Assembly: GCF_002127325.2 (NCBI RefSeq)
Contig: NC_035433.2
Span: 87,289,350-87,353,349, forward strand
DNA length: 64,000 nt
Reading direction: 5' to 3'
Source of the DNA: Helianthus annuus
Taxonomy: Eukaryota; Streptophyta; Magnoliopsida; Asterales; Asteraceae
Made by a program: the position numbers and the translations under genes
Notes under the pieces: generated by a model
Databases searched by the model: none
What the model was told of the DNA's origin: nothing
Seen by the model: the letters and a program-made list of their open reading frames with translations, nothing else
In this document: positions 12,253-23,901 of the stretch, piece after piece
Position numbering within the stretch: the stretch's first letter is position 1
Layout of the letters: every line of letters begins with the position of its first letter

Positions 12253-12458
12253 TGAAATCACTAATCTCTACACATCCAAAGTGCAAGGGTTTATTAGTAT
12301 ATACTTAAAAGTTAGTTAGATGGCGGTCACAAAGTATGGGGACTAAAGATGGCAAAACAGAACTTGGTAACTACCACCCCAAGGGTTGCGAAACCCCTTG
12401 GGAGACACCCATTTGATTTCGGCAGCCACACAAAGAACAAGGGACGCGACTCTTGGAC
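12253..12458 (+). repeat. 5' LTR of Copia A, first piece
   Basis: It starts TGAAATCACTAATC like the 3' LTR at 29154 and matches it up to TCTTGGAC, where element B enters. TGGAC (12454-12458) is the left copy of B's target-site duplication. Confidence 0.95.
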
Positions 12459-13085
12459 TGTAGGTCCGGCTAGGGGAGGATCTAGTCGCCTACTCCTTGT
12501 GTACAAACCAACCCGGTTGTGCGGAATCCAACCGAGATAGCAAACCGAGATAGAGATGAACAAGAACACGAGATACAAGACACGTATACCGTTTAACACA
12601 ATCGTATATTCAAACCGACAGAGTTTTGTTACAGAAATATATCATAAGAACTACAACCAAACTCTCGATTCTCTCTATTCTCTCGGGTTCTTCCTTGTGT
12701 CCCCTCTCTACCGAAAACACTTGATTTCGGTCTATATATGTGTTCTGCACATGTTGTTTAATATGGGGTTCGGCCCAGGTTCAAGGTTTCAGCCCATGTG
12801 AGGTTTCTTATTGGCCCAAGATGTTGATTGGTCCAAAACCATGTACATGCACGTACATAAGTTCTCAACTATGTAGTTTGCATAGATTACCCAACTTATG
12901 ACATCATCATGACATCAACATGATGATGTCATGATGATGTGGCAGCGGGAACCGGCTCGCGGCGCTCCGTGCTTCGCGTGTCGAACTCTGGGACGCACGA
13001 CGGAGGAATGTCGTGACGTTGGGCTTGAGCCGAACCGACCCGAGTCGAACCGAACCGAGTCGTGTCCACATAATATGTATCAACA
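12459..13085 (-). repeat. 3' LTR of Copia B (left in the window)
   Basis: In plus view it runs from TGTAGGTCCGG to GTATCAACA; on the sense strand TGTTGATAC...CCGGACCTACA. A sense TATATAG motif (plus 12729-12740) and a perfect 14 bp stem with TGACATCA-like sites (12898-12932) lie in the presumed U3 promoter region. Confidence 0.95.
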
Positions 13086-13099
13086 AACTCCCCCCTTGG
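13086..13099 (-). other. Polypurine tract of Copia B
   Basis: On the sense strand CCAAGGGGGGAGTTTG-type purine sequence abuts the 3' LTR. Three similar purine-rich tracts recur at about 13190, 13220 and 13240. Confidence 0.75.
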
Positions 13100-14806
13100 A
13101 TGCTACTCGTGAGGTTCAACTTCCATATCTTCCATGTCGGAGGATCTTCAAAGTCTTCACGTCTTGAAAGCAGAGAGTGTATCAACCAACTCCCCGTTTC
13201 ATGTAGAGAGTGTGTTGACAAACTCCCCCTTAACATAAGCTCCCCCTTGAGTTATGCTCGTGACTGACTTGATCATTAATGCTTGAGATCCTTGTGGTGT
13301 TGATGATGGTCAGCGGCAACTCGATCATCTTCATCACTTGAGTGCCTTCACGTCGTGTCTTCATTCCGAAGCTTGTCATCGACCATGTTCTCCTTGCCTT
13401 TAGAATCTGCACATGCAAGAAATCTAAACGCGTAATGAGAACAACTGCTTGGAATATAGTTAGTATAAACATATGACACACGTATGACCATGTTTCAATC
13501 AAACACCGTCCGACAGTTTGAAAGTTTAATAAATTTATCAATTTTAGTTTCCAACTTTCAAAACTTGCAAATTTCGACCGTTTATGAAGATTTAGTCAAT
13601 TCAGTTTTCATTCAGATTTCAGGCAACGAAGACTTGAGATCCAACATCGTACAATCGAAAATAAGATAGAAATAAAATCTTTTTGGCTTTTAGAAAGTTT
13701 ATATTAAAACACACCTAAAATCTTTTTGGAATTTTGAATATTTCAAATTTAAAGACTGAAAGCAGTAAATAAATATATACTGACATTCTTTTTGTGAGTT
13801 TCGAGGGTAAGAGAATCATATCAGTGTACGGTCATGCCAAAACGCTCTTGTTGTTCAGTTAGTTAACATTTAGATAAGCATCCTATAACAATTATCGGTA
13901 TTGTTTTCCACATAAGCTCAACTTATCAGATGTAATCATGTTTAGGGGATACGTTAAGGTATGATTAATACTTACCGACCGGTGTTCATCCACATCACGA
14001 CACATTCCCGTATCAAGCTATACACGAGGGTTCATCTTACCGGTGGGTATACCGATTATCATCTGTTTGACCGTATATGATGTGAGATTCTCACTTATTT
14101 TGAATGAAAACAAGCCCTATGTGATAGAATCACTTATTGATGAGGAACTTGATTTTCAGATGTATGAGGGCACAGGAGCAAGTCCGTGAACAGGTCAGTA
14201 CTTTCGTACAGCAGAGAGACGAACTTGACTCCCGGATAAATGTGATATATTATCACTTATTTTGAGGGACATGTGATTGTTTATCACTTATTGAGGTCGT
14301 ATGCAGTATGTACATGTATGTATGGTATCATGGAAGATCTAGACTTGCGTCCCCGTTATTTTTCGGTAAAAGAAACAACCATGATACCCAGATGATAAGC
14401 AGCATAAAGACCGAATATCTCAGAACCTCGGCAATCTATCAAACGAAATTTCGGTACTAAGACCATATGCCAATGAATGGTTCCCACCTGGTCTTCAGTC
14501 GATTTAAGATTTATATCACCCTACACACTTTAAAATGATTGTGAGCCTACCGATACATCTTATATAGAGCTGCTTATCGTTTTTCATTCAAGGTTTAAAG
14601 AGGCTTGGATAGACCACTGATGTACTATCACTTTCTCTTTTGCTCGCCAGGAAACTCATTTTTGTTTTTCTATTGTTTTTGTGTTTTTGAAATTTTTCGA
14701 TGTTTTTGGATTTTCAAATTTTTGGATTTACTCCCCCTAAAATCAATAAACCAAGACAAATTTAAAACACAAAGGTATTTACAAAAATGATTTTCCGATG
14801 TTGGTT
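13100..14806 (-). other. Non-coding 3' region of Copia B between pol and the LTR
   Basis: About 1.7 kb without a supported gene. SIRE elements often carry an envelope-like frame here, but none is seen. It holds extra polypurine-like tracts (13185-13250) and four small GTGAT...ATCAC hairpins each followed by TTATT (14081-14294). Confidence 0.7.
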
Positions 14807-16911
14807 TTACTCTTGCTTGACCTTAATGCCATTTACCAATAATAAAAAGTCAAATCTTGATTTGTCAAATGCTTTGGTAAAAAGGTCGGCACGTTGGTCA
14901 TCGGTGTGGACCTTAACAACATCGATTAGCCTTTTCTCAAAGCAATCACGTATGAAGTGATATTTGATTTCGATGTGTTTGGTCTTTGAATGCTGCACAT
15001 GATTTCTAGTGATCTGTAATGCAGCAGAATTATCAACGTAAATAGGAGTAGTTAGGAATTCAAAACCGTAGTCGCGTAATTGTTGTTGGATCCATAGGAC
15101 TTGGGAGCAACAACTTGAGGCAGCAATGTATTCAGCTTCGCATGTTGATGTCGCGACACACGTCTGCTTCTTGCATTGCCATGTGACTAGGCGATTTCCC
15201 AAAAACTGACATCCAGCCGTTGTGTATTTGCCGTCGATTTTGCATCCGCCAAAATCAGAATCACTGAAAGCTATCAAGTCAAAGTTATTATCCCTAGGGT
15301 ACCGTAGACCGGTGTCAGGGCAACCCTTCAAATAACGAAAGATCCTTTTTACAGCTGCAAGATGTGAGGCCTTCGGGTTAACTTGATATCTGGCAAGCAG
15401 GCACGTTGGGTACATTATATCTGGTCTTGATGCTGTGAGGTACATAAGAGATCCGATCATCGCGCGGTAGGATGAGGGGCTAACTGCTTCACCCTTCAAA
15501 TCTGGAGTAATTCCGTGATTTTGTGGCAATGGGGTACCAATGGGCGTTGCATCAGACATCTGGAACTGGCTCAAGATGTCACCAACATATTTAGTCTGAT
15601 GGATGAATATCCCAGACTCAGTTTGTTGCACTTGTAGGCCCAAGAAGAAAGTCATTTCCCCCATAGCACTCATCTCGAATTTATCCTGCATAATGCGCTC
15701 GAAATTCCTACACAAAACATCATTAGTAGAACCAAAAATAATATCATCAACATATACCTGTACCAGAAGAAGATCTCCATCTTGTTCTTTGATGAAAAGA
15801 GTACAGTTGATAACCCCTCTCCGAAAACCATTCTCCAGCAGATAATTAGATAAGGTTGCGTACCAAGCTCGCGGTGCTTGATGTAGACCATATAGAGCTT
15901 TGTTGAGCAACCAAACCCGATCGGGATGGATAGGATCTTCAAAGCCTGGAGGCTGTTCGACGTACACCTCTTCTTCTACCACACCATGTAAGAATGCACT
16001 TTTACGTCCATCTGGTAAACCTTGAATCCTTTGAATGAGGCATAAGCCAGAAAGATCTGAATTGCTTCCAGACGTGCAACAGGTGCATACACTTCGTTGT
16101 AGTCGATCCCTTCAATTTGACGAAAACCTTGAACGACTAAACGTGCTTTGTTCCGGATAACAACTCCATGGTCATCCTTTTTGCATTTGAACACCCAACG
16201 GGTACCAATCTTCTTGTAACCAGTAGGTTTCTCTACGAGCTTCCAGACACCTAGCTTCTGGAATTGTTGCAGTTCTTCCTGCATTGCTTCCACCCAAGAG
16301 TTATCTTTCATAGCTTCTTTCCAAGTTCTTGGTTCTTCCTGTGAGACATAACACGCGAAAGACCAATCATTTTGTTGTCCGGATTCTTGAATAGCTGCAT
16401 ACAAGCCTGCATTGTTGTTGTTCCGCAACATGTTTCTTGTTTGAATGCCACTTAGCACATTTCCGATGATGTTTTGTTGAGGATGGGTATTGTGAATCCT
16501 TGTTTCTGAATTATCTGGAACTGGAATATTTATACCCAGATTTTTGAAATTGAGATCAACAACTAAATCAATGCCCGGAATTGACGAAGAGGATGATGCA
16601 GTAGCTTCAGCTGTTCTAGGGGCATCCACTGGAGGAGTACCCTCTGAAGTACCATGAACTGCTGTTGTGGGGGCTTCTTGATCTGCATCTAGAAATTCAT
16701 CATCCTCTGAAGATTCGTTCAATTCGGTTGCATCGTGAAAATCCTCATTGTCGAGAGCATTGTTGTTCACTGAAGATGGTTCTTGATTGACAAGAATCGG
16801 ACGAACCACCGGTGAAACTGTTGCATTGTCACTCTCGAAAAACATCCTTGCCGCAGCATTTTCTTCAACGGCTTCAACATTGATCGAATTAAAAAAAGTC
16901 ATCGTACTCAA
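14807..16911 (-). pseudogene. Copia B reverse transcriptase and RNase H
   Basis: The polymerase part of B's polyprotein, copying element RNA into DNA. The first piece (16911 down to 15976) has an acidic linker and then the RVT_2 start ([39 protein letters not shown]) and ends at MDVK. A one-base frameshift in an A-run near 15990 moves to the second piece (15982 down to 14807), which has YVEQPPGFEDP, the intact catalytic box QVYVDDIIFGS, and RNase H (AEYIAASSC, KHIEIKYHFIRD, RADLFTKAF). A second one-base slip in a T-run near 16888 separates it from integrase. Both slips are in homopolymers, so sequencing error is possible. Confidence 0.93.
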
Positions 16912-16972
16912 ACATCCAAGGCTGACCAGGACATTTGACTGGCAGTGTGTGCCTTTGTACTCTGACCTCAGA

Positions 16973-18244
16973 TCATTCCTCGACCCTTTTAGTCTCTAGA
17001 TTCCAGACTCTTAAGTTTGGGGTGGCATACCCAAGAAAGTATCCCTCAATTGCTTTTGCCCCAAACTTTCCATTGGGATCGATAATTGTGCATGGAGCTC
17101 CAAACGGTTCAAGATAAGACAAATCTGGTTTCCGTTTGTTAAGAAGCTCAAAGCAGGTCTTGTTGTGCCTTTTTACTGTAAGGACTCGGTTCAATGTGTG
17201 ACATGCAGAGGCCACAGCTTCAGTCCAGAATGGAATGGGCAGCTGCGACTCTACCAACATAGTCCTAGCAGACTCGATCAATGTGCGGTTCTTACGTTCA
17301 GCGACACCATTCTGTTGAGGAGTATAAGCTGCACTAAACTCATGAAGAATACCTTTCGAAGTGCAAAACTCCGCCATGGCATGATTTCTAAATTCAGTAC
17401 CATTGTCGCTACGTATCCGCCTAACCTTCAGCTTATACAAATTCTCAATCTGAATGATTAAGTTTTTAATAATACCAAAGGTTTCACTCTTGTGTGCCAT
17501 GAACGCCACCCAAGAAAATCTTGAATAATCATCAGTTATCACAAGGCAATATTGATCATTCCGAATGCTTTTGTGCTTGACAGGACCGAACAAATCCATG
17601 TGCAAACGTTCTAACGGAACGGCCACCGTGTTGATTTTCTTAGACGGGTGTCGCTTCTTCGTTTGTTTTCCTTTCTGGCACGAAACACAGACGTCTTGAA
17701 GATGGAAGTTTTTAAGAGGAACACCATTCACCAATTCATTTGACACCAAATGATTCATTTTGCGTAAGTGAATGTGACCCATTCGTCTGTGCCAAGAGAT
17801 TGAGTCTTTTTCTGTGGCTTTAGAAACGAAACAAGTTGCTTGAGCAGACGTAGTAATAGCTTGGCTCATATCAAGGACATACAGATCATTTATCCTTGGA
17901 GCAGACAAGAGAATCCATTCTTTTGGAATTTTGAAGCCGGGCTTCAGCACATAACATCCATTAGCATCAAAGTGAACTGAAAACTGCTTGTCACAGATTT
18001 GAGAAATGCTAAGAAGATTGTGATCAAGCTGTTGCACAAAGTTGATCTTGTCAAAGCTGACAATCCCGTTGGATATCATTCCTTCACCTGTAATATATCC
18101 GCCCTTATCTCCAGCAAAAGCAACATAACCTCCTCTAATAGATTTGACGTCGTAGAGAAGCTTCATGTCGCCCGTCATGTGCCTGGATGCCCCACTATCA
18201 ACAATCCAATGACTACTGATAGTTCCTCCTGGAACACCCTGCAC
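16973..18244 (-). pseudogene. Copia B protease and integrase
   Basis: In order: aspartic protease with the active site WIVDSGASRHMTG (about residues 13-25), GAG-pre-integrase zinc region (WHRRMGHIHLRKM...C..C), and the integrase core with HMDLFGPV, ITDDYSRFSW, RSDNGTEF and the conserved AYTPQQNGVAERKNRT, so the D-D-E residues are visible. It ends at ETKRVEE with TGA at 16973-16975; the same frame continues for about 25 codons (ending [10 protein letters not shown]) into the RT linker, so the stop is a nonsense change. The frame relation to gag upstream (stops near 18454 and 18270) may be decay or a recoding site. Confidence 0.93.
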
Positions 18245-18453
18245 ATGAACTCACTTGATTAGTTGGAGATGGGGACCCAAGCCATTGTGGTCTTGGGTCT
18301 CCCATTTTCATCTACAACAATAACTTCCACCTTTTGATGATTTGGAAATTGTGATAGTCCCCCTGATTCAGTAACCGTTTTTGGTTTCCAGGTCTGTTTT
18401 GTTTTACCAATGTTATTCTTTAAAATTTTAACTTCATGGTTGTCTGAAGTTTT

Positions 18454-21400
18454 TTAATTGTCTAGTTTTACAGAAACAGATGTTTTGTTAACCACATCGG
18501 TTTTAATGGCTTTTTCAATTTTCTTGACCTGTTGGCGTTTCTGTTTCTTTTCCCTTTCTTTTACAAGGCGGGAATCTTGTTTTACAGAGACAGATCGCTT
18601 ACTGTCAGTTTGGTCACGGGGAGCATCAACCTTTGCTTTCAACTTACGAAGATATGGACAATTTCGAATTATGTGTCCAATTGTACCGCATTCAAAACAT
18701 GATCTTCGTTCAACAAACCCCGAAGTATCATGTGATCGTCTTGCCGATGATGATGAACTTTGTGATCTCGAGGTACTAGGTTTTGAACTGCTTGGTTCAT
18801 TTCTTTTCTGAACAGTTGCTTTCTTAACAAAATCTAAGTTAGATTGGTTTTCAAATGTTTCGATTTTGGCCGTTCCCTTAGATTTTACAAAGTTCACATT
18901 TTTTTTCTTCTTTTGATTCGGCTTCTTTTGACCTTGAGCCGGTAATTTTCCTTTTGGCTTGGTGTGACTTTGCTGTTTTTGCACTGTTGGTAATTTCTTA
19001 TTGCCAAATTGTTTTCGAACTTCGGCCTTTGGAATAGGAGGGCATTGTGTTACTGTAACACGTAATCCTGTCTTTCCCAAAAACTTACTTGTCGAATTTT
19101 CAAAGACTTTACTGATTAAGGATTGATTAACATTCTTAATAGGAAAATCTTTGTCTGAGTAAACTTTATCATCACCAACAAGAGTGTACAGCAAATTCAC
19201 ACTCTCCGACTCTTCTGCAGATGAGGACTTGATTGCAACAGTCTTAGCGGGTTTTGCAGGAGGATCACATAGAATATGATTCTCAAGAGGTATGCCCTCT
19301 TCTTTGATTTCCGCATCAGACTTTGCTGGTATAGCATCATCGGATTCATCATCAGAAGAATCAGCATCCTCGATAATAACTGAAGGGTCCTGATTCAGTT
19401 CAGCAGAAGACACACATGTATCTGCTGACACGTCTGACTCTGATGATACTTCTTTCTTGTATCCAAGTCCTGTTGCAAATTCCTTAACGTCTAGAGGAAC
19501 AGATGGTTCAAAGAAAGTTCTATCCTCCTCGTCAGGCATTGCATCATAATTGTGTCTCACAGGTGGTGGACATTTCTTGTAACCTATGCATGTGACATCC
19601 CGTTTTTCTTTCTGAACGTCAATGATGTGATCCAACACATAGCTAGAGCTCAAATAACTGTCTAGCTTAAGTTGGATCGCCTCACTTTCAGTTTTCACAC
19701 AAGCCATTTCTTTTTGCATAATCTCAAGGCGAGTTATATACAAATTAATGTCAGTTTGTTTTCTTGAAACCATTTTAGTTAACTCGGTTTTATCTTTCTT
19801 TAGTTTCTCAATTACCGATTTAAACTCTTTCTCATGGTTTTCATAAAACATGTTGGCTTCAGTGCACTTTGAAAGATCCACGGTCAACTTTTGATTGTGG
19901 ATGAATGTCACATCATATTTCTCTTGCAAAGCCTCGTGTTTGATTTGCAACTCACACCACTTATCATTCAATGAAACATGTTTGTCTTGCAAGTCAAACA
20001 AGCTAGCTTGTAAAGCATCATGTTTGCCTTGCAACTCAGACATGTTTGTCTCTAAATCAGCACACTTAGCACTCATCCTAACACAATTATCACATACAAC
20101 AGCAGTTGGTTCATCGACACATACCTGACTTGATGAACTGTCGACATTAGCCATAAAGGCTAAATGGAGAGAAGACGAAGAATAAGCAGCTTGATCCACC
20201 AGAATAGATCTCCTATGAGTTCCTGCTGCAGCTTCCTCCAAAAGCTCATCAATATCTGCATCGACTGACGCACTTGATGTGTCATCCACCTGATCATCGC
20301 CTGAACTCGAGGATTCTTCATCTGAACTCCTACTGTAACCAGAAGAGTCTTCATCCTCAGAAGATTCACCACCATTGGCGGAAGATTCTCCACCACTGGC
20401 GTGATTTAAAGCCTTCACAACTTCAGCAAAACAGGCTGTTCCATCCGGAGCATCACTACTCAACTGGATTGACCAATCACAACCTTCATCTACTTGAACC
20501 ACAAGTGCCTGGTTGGCATTTGATGGTCCCGCCTGACTTTGGTTGTTGACAGGTATCAACATACGCTCATTGTTCCTGTTTTGATTCTGCTGGTTGCCTT
20601 GGTTTCTGAAGGGATTCTGGTTCCCATGCTGTGCTGGCTTTGTGCATTCCCTTTTAAAATGACCCCGTTCACCACAGTTGAAGCACTTCACTGCCTGTTT
20701 ATCGAAACCATACTTGGTGTCTTTCTTGCTTTCCAAGCTGGTTCTGCCAGTTCTTTCCATGAAATCCTTTGCCCTCCTCACAGCACTAGCAAAGGCCCAC
20801 TTGATGTCCATCAAGTCCATCTCTTCCTTGTCAATCTGCTGATAATCTTCTTGTGTCAGATTAATGTTGCCAATCTGACCTTCCACTAACCCACAGTACG
20901 CGCTCACTAAAGTGTTAAGCAGCTCCATGTGTTCCTTCGCTACTTCCACACTGACCTTTGAAAAGCTTGAAGTGTCGAGACGTACTGTATTTGGCTTTGA
21001 TTGCTGACCAGCCGATGACGAGCTTCCATAACAAGCTTGTTGTTGAGCAGGAAGTGGATTCCCATAAAGATCGGTTGCTACAGCAGGTGGCCGATAGACT
21101 TGCTGTTGAGGAACTGCTGAAGAGGATTCCCATACAGATCTGTTGTTGGAGCTGGCTTGACAGGAACCTGTATCTGATTGCCATATAAGTCTGTGCTCAT
21201 GACAAATGCCGTCTGAAGAGGAGCATGAGACACTGGTCTTGCAGAAAAGGTGCTGGAGGTTCCATAATACATCTCTGGATTCTGTGGCACTGGAACTTTC
21301 TTTGCCTTTAGAGTTTCTTCCTGATCTTTATTCTCTAAAAGCTGCACGAAGTCGTTGATGTTTGTTGTAGCCAAAACCCCGTTGTATTTCAGAATCTCCA

Positions 21401-22118
21401 AAAAGCTATTCCACTGGGGTGGCAATGCATCAGCAAACTTCTTTACTACCTCCACTGGAGTTGTCACAACCCCAAAATTACCCAACTCTGTAAGCAAGTG
21501 ATAGAACCGACTTGTCATGTCTCCCAACGATTCCTTATCCATACACGTGAAGCCATCGAATTCTTTCTTGAGTAGGTCGTGTCGCAATTGACGTGTTGCT
21601 TCATTACCTACCCCTCTGGTCTTCAACGCATCCCACAACTTCTTCGTTGTTTTGAAACTAACAAACTGATGGTAGATATCTTTGCTTAACGCCTGAGTAA
21701 GAATGGCGTATGCTTTCTTTTCCAGATCATACGTCTTCTTTTGATCTTCAGGAAGATCGGCAAACGTAGCAGCAGATGAAGTGGCAACCTCTATCGTTTG
21801 ATCGAAATCTGTGGTGAACCGTAACCACAACTCTGTATTTTGACCCAACACGTAAGTGTAGAACCTATCAACCCATCCCGGATATTCGTTTAGGTGCATC
21901 AACTTTGGAGGTCGATTCAAGCTTCCGGTTTCGCTTTCGCTTAATAAAATACTTTGAATACTGGGCGTCTGATTTGATACAAAAGCCCATTGACCGGTTG
22001 TTATAGCATTTGCTTGCGAAGAAGTCGATACGGGAGATTCAGCCCACGAGGGAGATGAACTAGTATTCCTGTACTTTCCCTCGTCTGGAGACGGAGTTCC
22101 CCACCAACTTGGATTCAT
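18454..22118 (-). pseudogene. Copia B gag, unusually long, with two CCHC knuckles and a coiled coil
   Basis: The structural protein of the element's particle. The N-terminal part (22118 to about 21100) has MNPSWWGTP and a UBN2-type gag domain (KAYAILTQALSKDIYHQ, LWDALKTRGVG). A frameshift near 21110 leads to the main part (to 18454): zinc knuckle 1 (CFNCGERGHFKREC, about 20690), an acidic serine-rich region, a heptad-like coiled coil (about 20080-19680; ADLETNMSELQGKHDALQ), a second acidic stretch, a basic region and zinc knuckle 2 (CFECGTIGHIIRNC, about 18700). The two knuckles are about 665 residues apart. Typical Copia gags are near 300-400 residues with one knuckle, so this is large. It ends at TAA 18454; the same frame stays open to about 18270. 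Confidence 0.88.
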
Positions 22119-23236
22119 TTTAAATGCTTGATGATGAATACCTAATCAACACACTTGAAACAGAAGGTTAAAATACTTATGTAACTATAATTTTAATTTT
22201 TTTTTAAAGAATTTTGACAATGTTTAACAAAGTCCCACGAAACAAAGATGATCGTTGAAGTCGACGAAACGGGCCCAGTTCAGCTTAAGGCCCAATTTTT
22301 GTGCGAGCCCAACTTCTTGTGTGACTAATCAAGTCTTGTGCGAACAATCATCTTGTGCGAGTGATCCTTCTTGTGCGGCTGATCGTTCTTGTGCGACTGA
22401 ATAACCTTGTGCGATCCACTTTCTTGTGCGACTCAGGTCTTGTGCGAGTCAACAACTTGTGCGAGCCAATCAATCTTGTACGAATAAAACTGTTGTGCGA
22501 TTGACTATGTTGTGCAACTAATAATCTTGTGCGATTCAATCAGAAGCCCACATATATATTAAATAGTGATCCGCCATAAACAGAAGCCCAATTAGAAATC
22601 CAGTAGAAGCCCACTTCAAGGTCTGATATAATCAGAAGCCCAAATTGAAACCAATTCTTGTGCGATTACAATGTCTTGTGCGACTAAAAGACTGTTGTGT
22701 GATCAACTAACTTGTGCCACTATCCAATCTTGTAGAGGTCAATATCTTATCTTTCCATCATCTGACACAAGTAAGCTACTTTGTCAACTCAACTTTCGGC
22801 TCACTGTTTCCAATTCACCAACCATATGCCATACAAATATTTTAATCTTTAACCATTTCCAATGCACAAACACTTGAGTATTCAAATTTCAAAGGATTAA
22901 AAAGGTTAATTTTGATGTTAAAGCCAATGAATATTCAAGAACACTTTGAATGTTTCTTGAATATATGAAGACCACAACCCAGAAATATGAGTTTTCCGGT
23001 AAACTTATGAGTTTTCCGGTGAACCGAAAATTGCCGAACACGAATTTTTGATAGAAACTTCACTAAAAACCTTAACACAACATGCTAAAAGGAGCTTTAA
23101 ACAAGGTTTTCTATGAACTAACAACAAACACACCAGAAATTTCGAAGTTATGAGCTTATTTTTCAGAAAAATATGAACTTCACAAACCCGAAAAGCAACC
23201 CGAAAACACTCGGTTTTAACAAGGAGAAGAGCCAAG
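22119..23236 (-). other. 5' leader of Copia B, between primer site and gag
   Basis: About 1.1 kb without a convincing gene. Its most striking content is a degenerate tandem array with core TTGTGCGA (22299-22738). It also has four copies of AGAAGCCCA between 22541 and 22642. A run of arginine-rich codons on the minus strand (22348-22539) is only the array read in frame. Confidence 0.75.
22299..22738. repeat. 17-18 bp degenerate tandem array with conserved TTGTGCGA core
   Basis: Nineteen cores or near-cores are seen. The first block starts at 22299, 22317, 22336, 22353, 22371, 22389, 22407, 22424, 22440, 22457, 22476, 22493, 22510 and 22527. The second block starts at 22658, 22676, 22695, 22712 and 22730. 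Spacing is 16-19 bases throughout, with a 131-base gap between blocks. Only the core (often CTTGTGCGA) is conserved; the 8-10 bases between cores vary. On B's sense strand the core is TCGCACAA. Confidence 0.9.
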
Positions 23237-23248
23237 GCTCTGATACCA
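23237..23248 (-). other. Primer binding site of Copia B
   Basis: On the sense strand TGGTATCAGAGC lies two bases after the 5' LTR end, complementary to the 3' end of initiator tRNA-Met, the usual Copia primer. Confidence 0.9.
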
Positions 23249-23250
23249 CT

Positions 23251-23877
23251 TGTAGGTCCGGCTAGGGGAGGATCTAGTCGCCTACTCCTTGTGTACAAAC
23301 CAACCCGGTTGTGCGGAATCCAACCGAGATAGCAAACCGAGATAGAGATGAACAAGAACACGAGATACAAGACACGTATACCGTTTAACACAATCGTATA
23401 TTCAAACCGACAGAGTTTTGTTACAGAAATATATCATAAGAACTACAACCAAACTCTCGATTCTCTCTATTCTCTCGGGTTCTTCCTTGTGTCCCCTCTC
23501 TACCGAAAACACTTGATTTCGGTCTATATATGTGTTCTGCACATGTTGTTTAATATGGGGTTCGGCCCAGGTTCAAGGTTTCAGCCCATGTGAGGTTTCT
23601 TATTGGCCCAAGATGTTGATTGGTCCAAAACCATGTACATGCACGTACATAAGTTCTCAACTATGTAGTTTGCATAGATTACCCAACTTATGACATCATC
23701 ATGACATCAACATGATGATGTCATGATGATGTGGCAGCGGGAACCGGCTCGCGGCGCTCCGTGCTTCGCGTGTCGAACTCTGGGACGCACGACGGAGGAA
23801 TGTCGTGACGTTGGGCTTGAGCCGAACCGACCCGAGTCGAACCAAACAGAGTCGTGTCCACATAATATGTATCAACA
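23251..23877 (-). repeat. 5' LTR of Copia B (right in the window)
   Basis: 627 bp, the same as the left LTR apart from two changes near 23844-23848 (GAACCGAACC against GAACCAAACA). It is followed by the right copy of TGGAC at 23878-23882. Confidence 0.95.
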
Positions 23878-23882
23878 TGGAC

Positions 23883-23901
23883 AAGAAGACACACCTCTTT
23901 A
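23883..23901 (+). repeat. 5' LTR of Copia A, second piece (19 bp)
   Basis: AAGAAGACACACCTCTTTA joins B's target-site duplication to solo LTR C and matches the A 3' LTR just after 29358, apart from one base in C's duplication. Confidence 0.93.

Larger units (their letters stand above)
12459..23877 (-). mobile_element. Copia element B, young and nearly complete (11.4 kb)
   Basis: A minus-strand Copia-type retrotransposon inserted in A's 5' LTR, with a perfect target-site duplication TGGAC (12454-12458 and 23878-23882). The LTRs of 627 bp each (12459-13085, 23251-23877) differ by only two substitutions by eye. Primer site, very long gag, protease, integrase, RT and RNase H are present in Copia order. 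Its length, tRNA-Met primer site and long gag suggest the SIRE-like end of Copia, but lineage needs a tree. It carries several frame breaks, so this copy is non-autonomous although recent. Confidence 0.96.

Noticed and set aside
12556..12801. Small protein, repeated at 23348-23593
   Set aside because: Both copies lie in the two LTRs of Copia B and are open only by chance; no gene context.
13100..14806. Envelope-like gene after pol in Copia B
   Set aside because: SIRE elements may carry one, but no frame with signal peptide or transmembrane segments is found here.
22348..22539. Arginine-rich protein on the minus strand
   Set aside because: The RTR repeats are the TCGCACAAG array read in one frame, and the unit length is not a multiple of three, so the frame is not maintained.
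22299..22738. CRISPR-like array
   Set aside because: The repeated core is only 8-9 bases with 8-10 base spacers in a plant retrotransposon; no long repeats, no cas genes and the wrong kind of organism.
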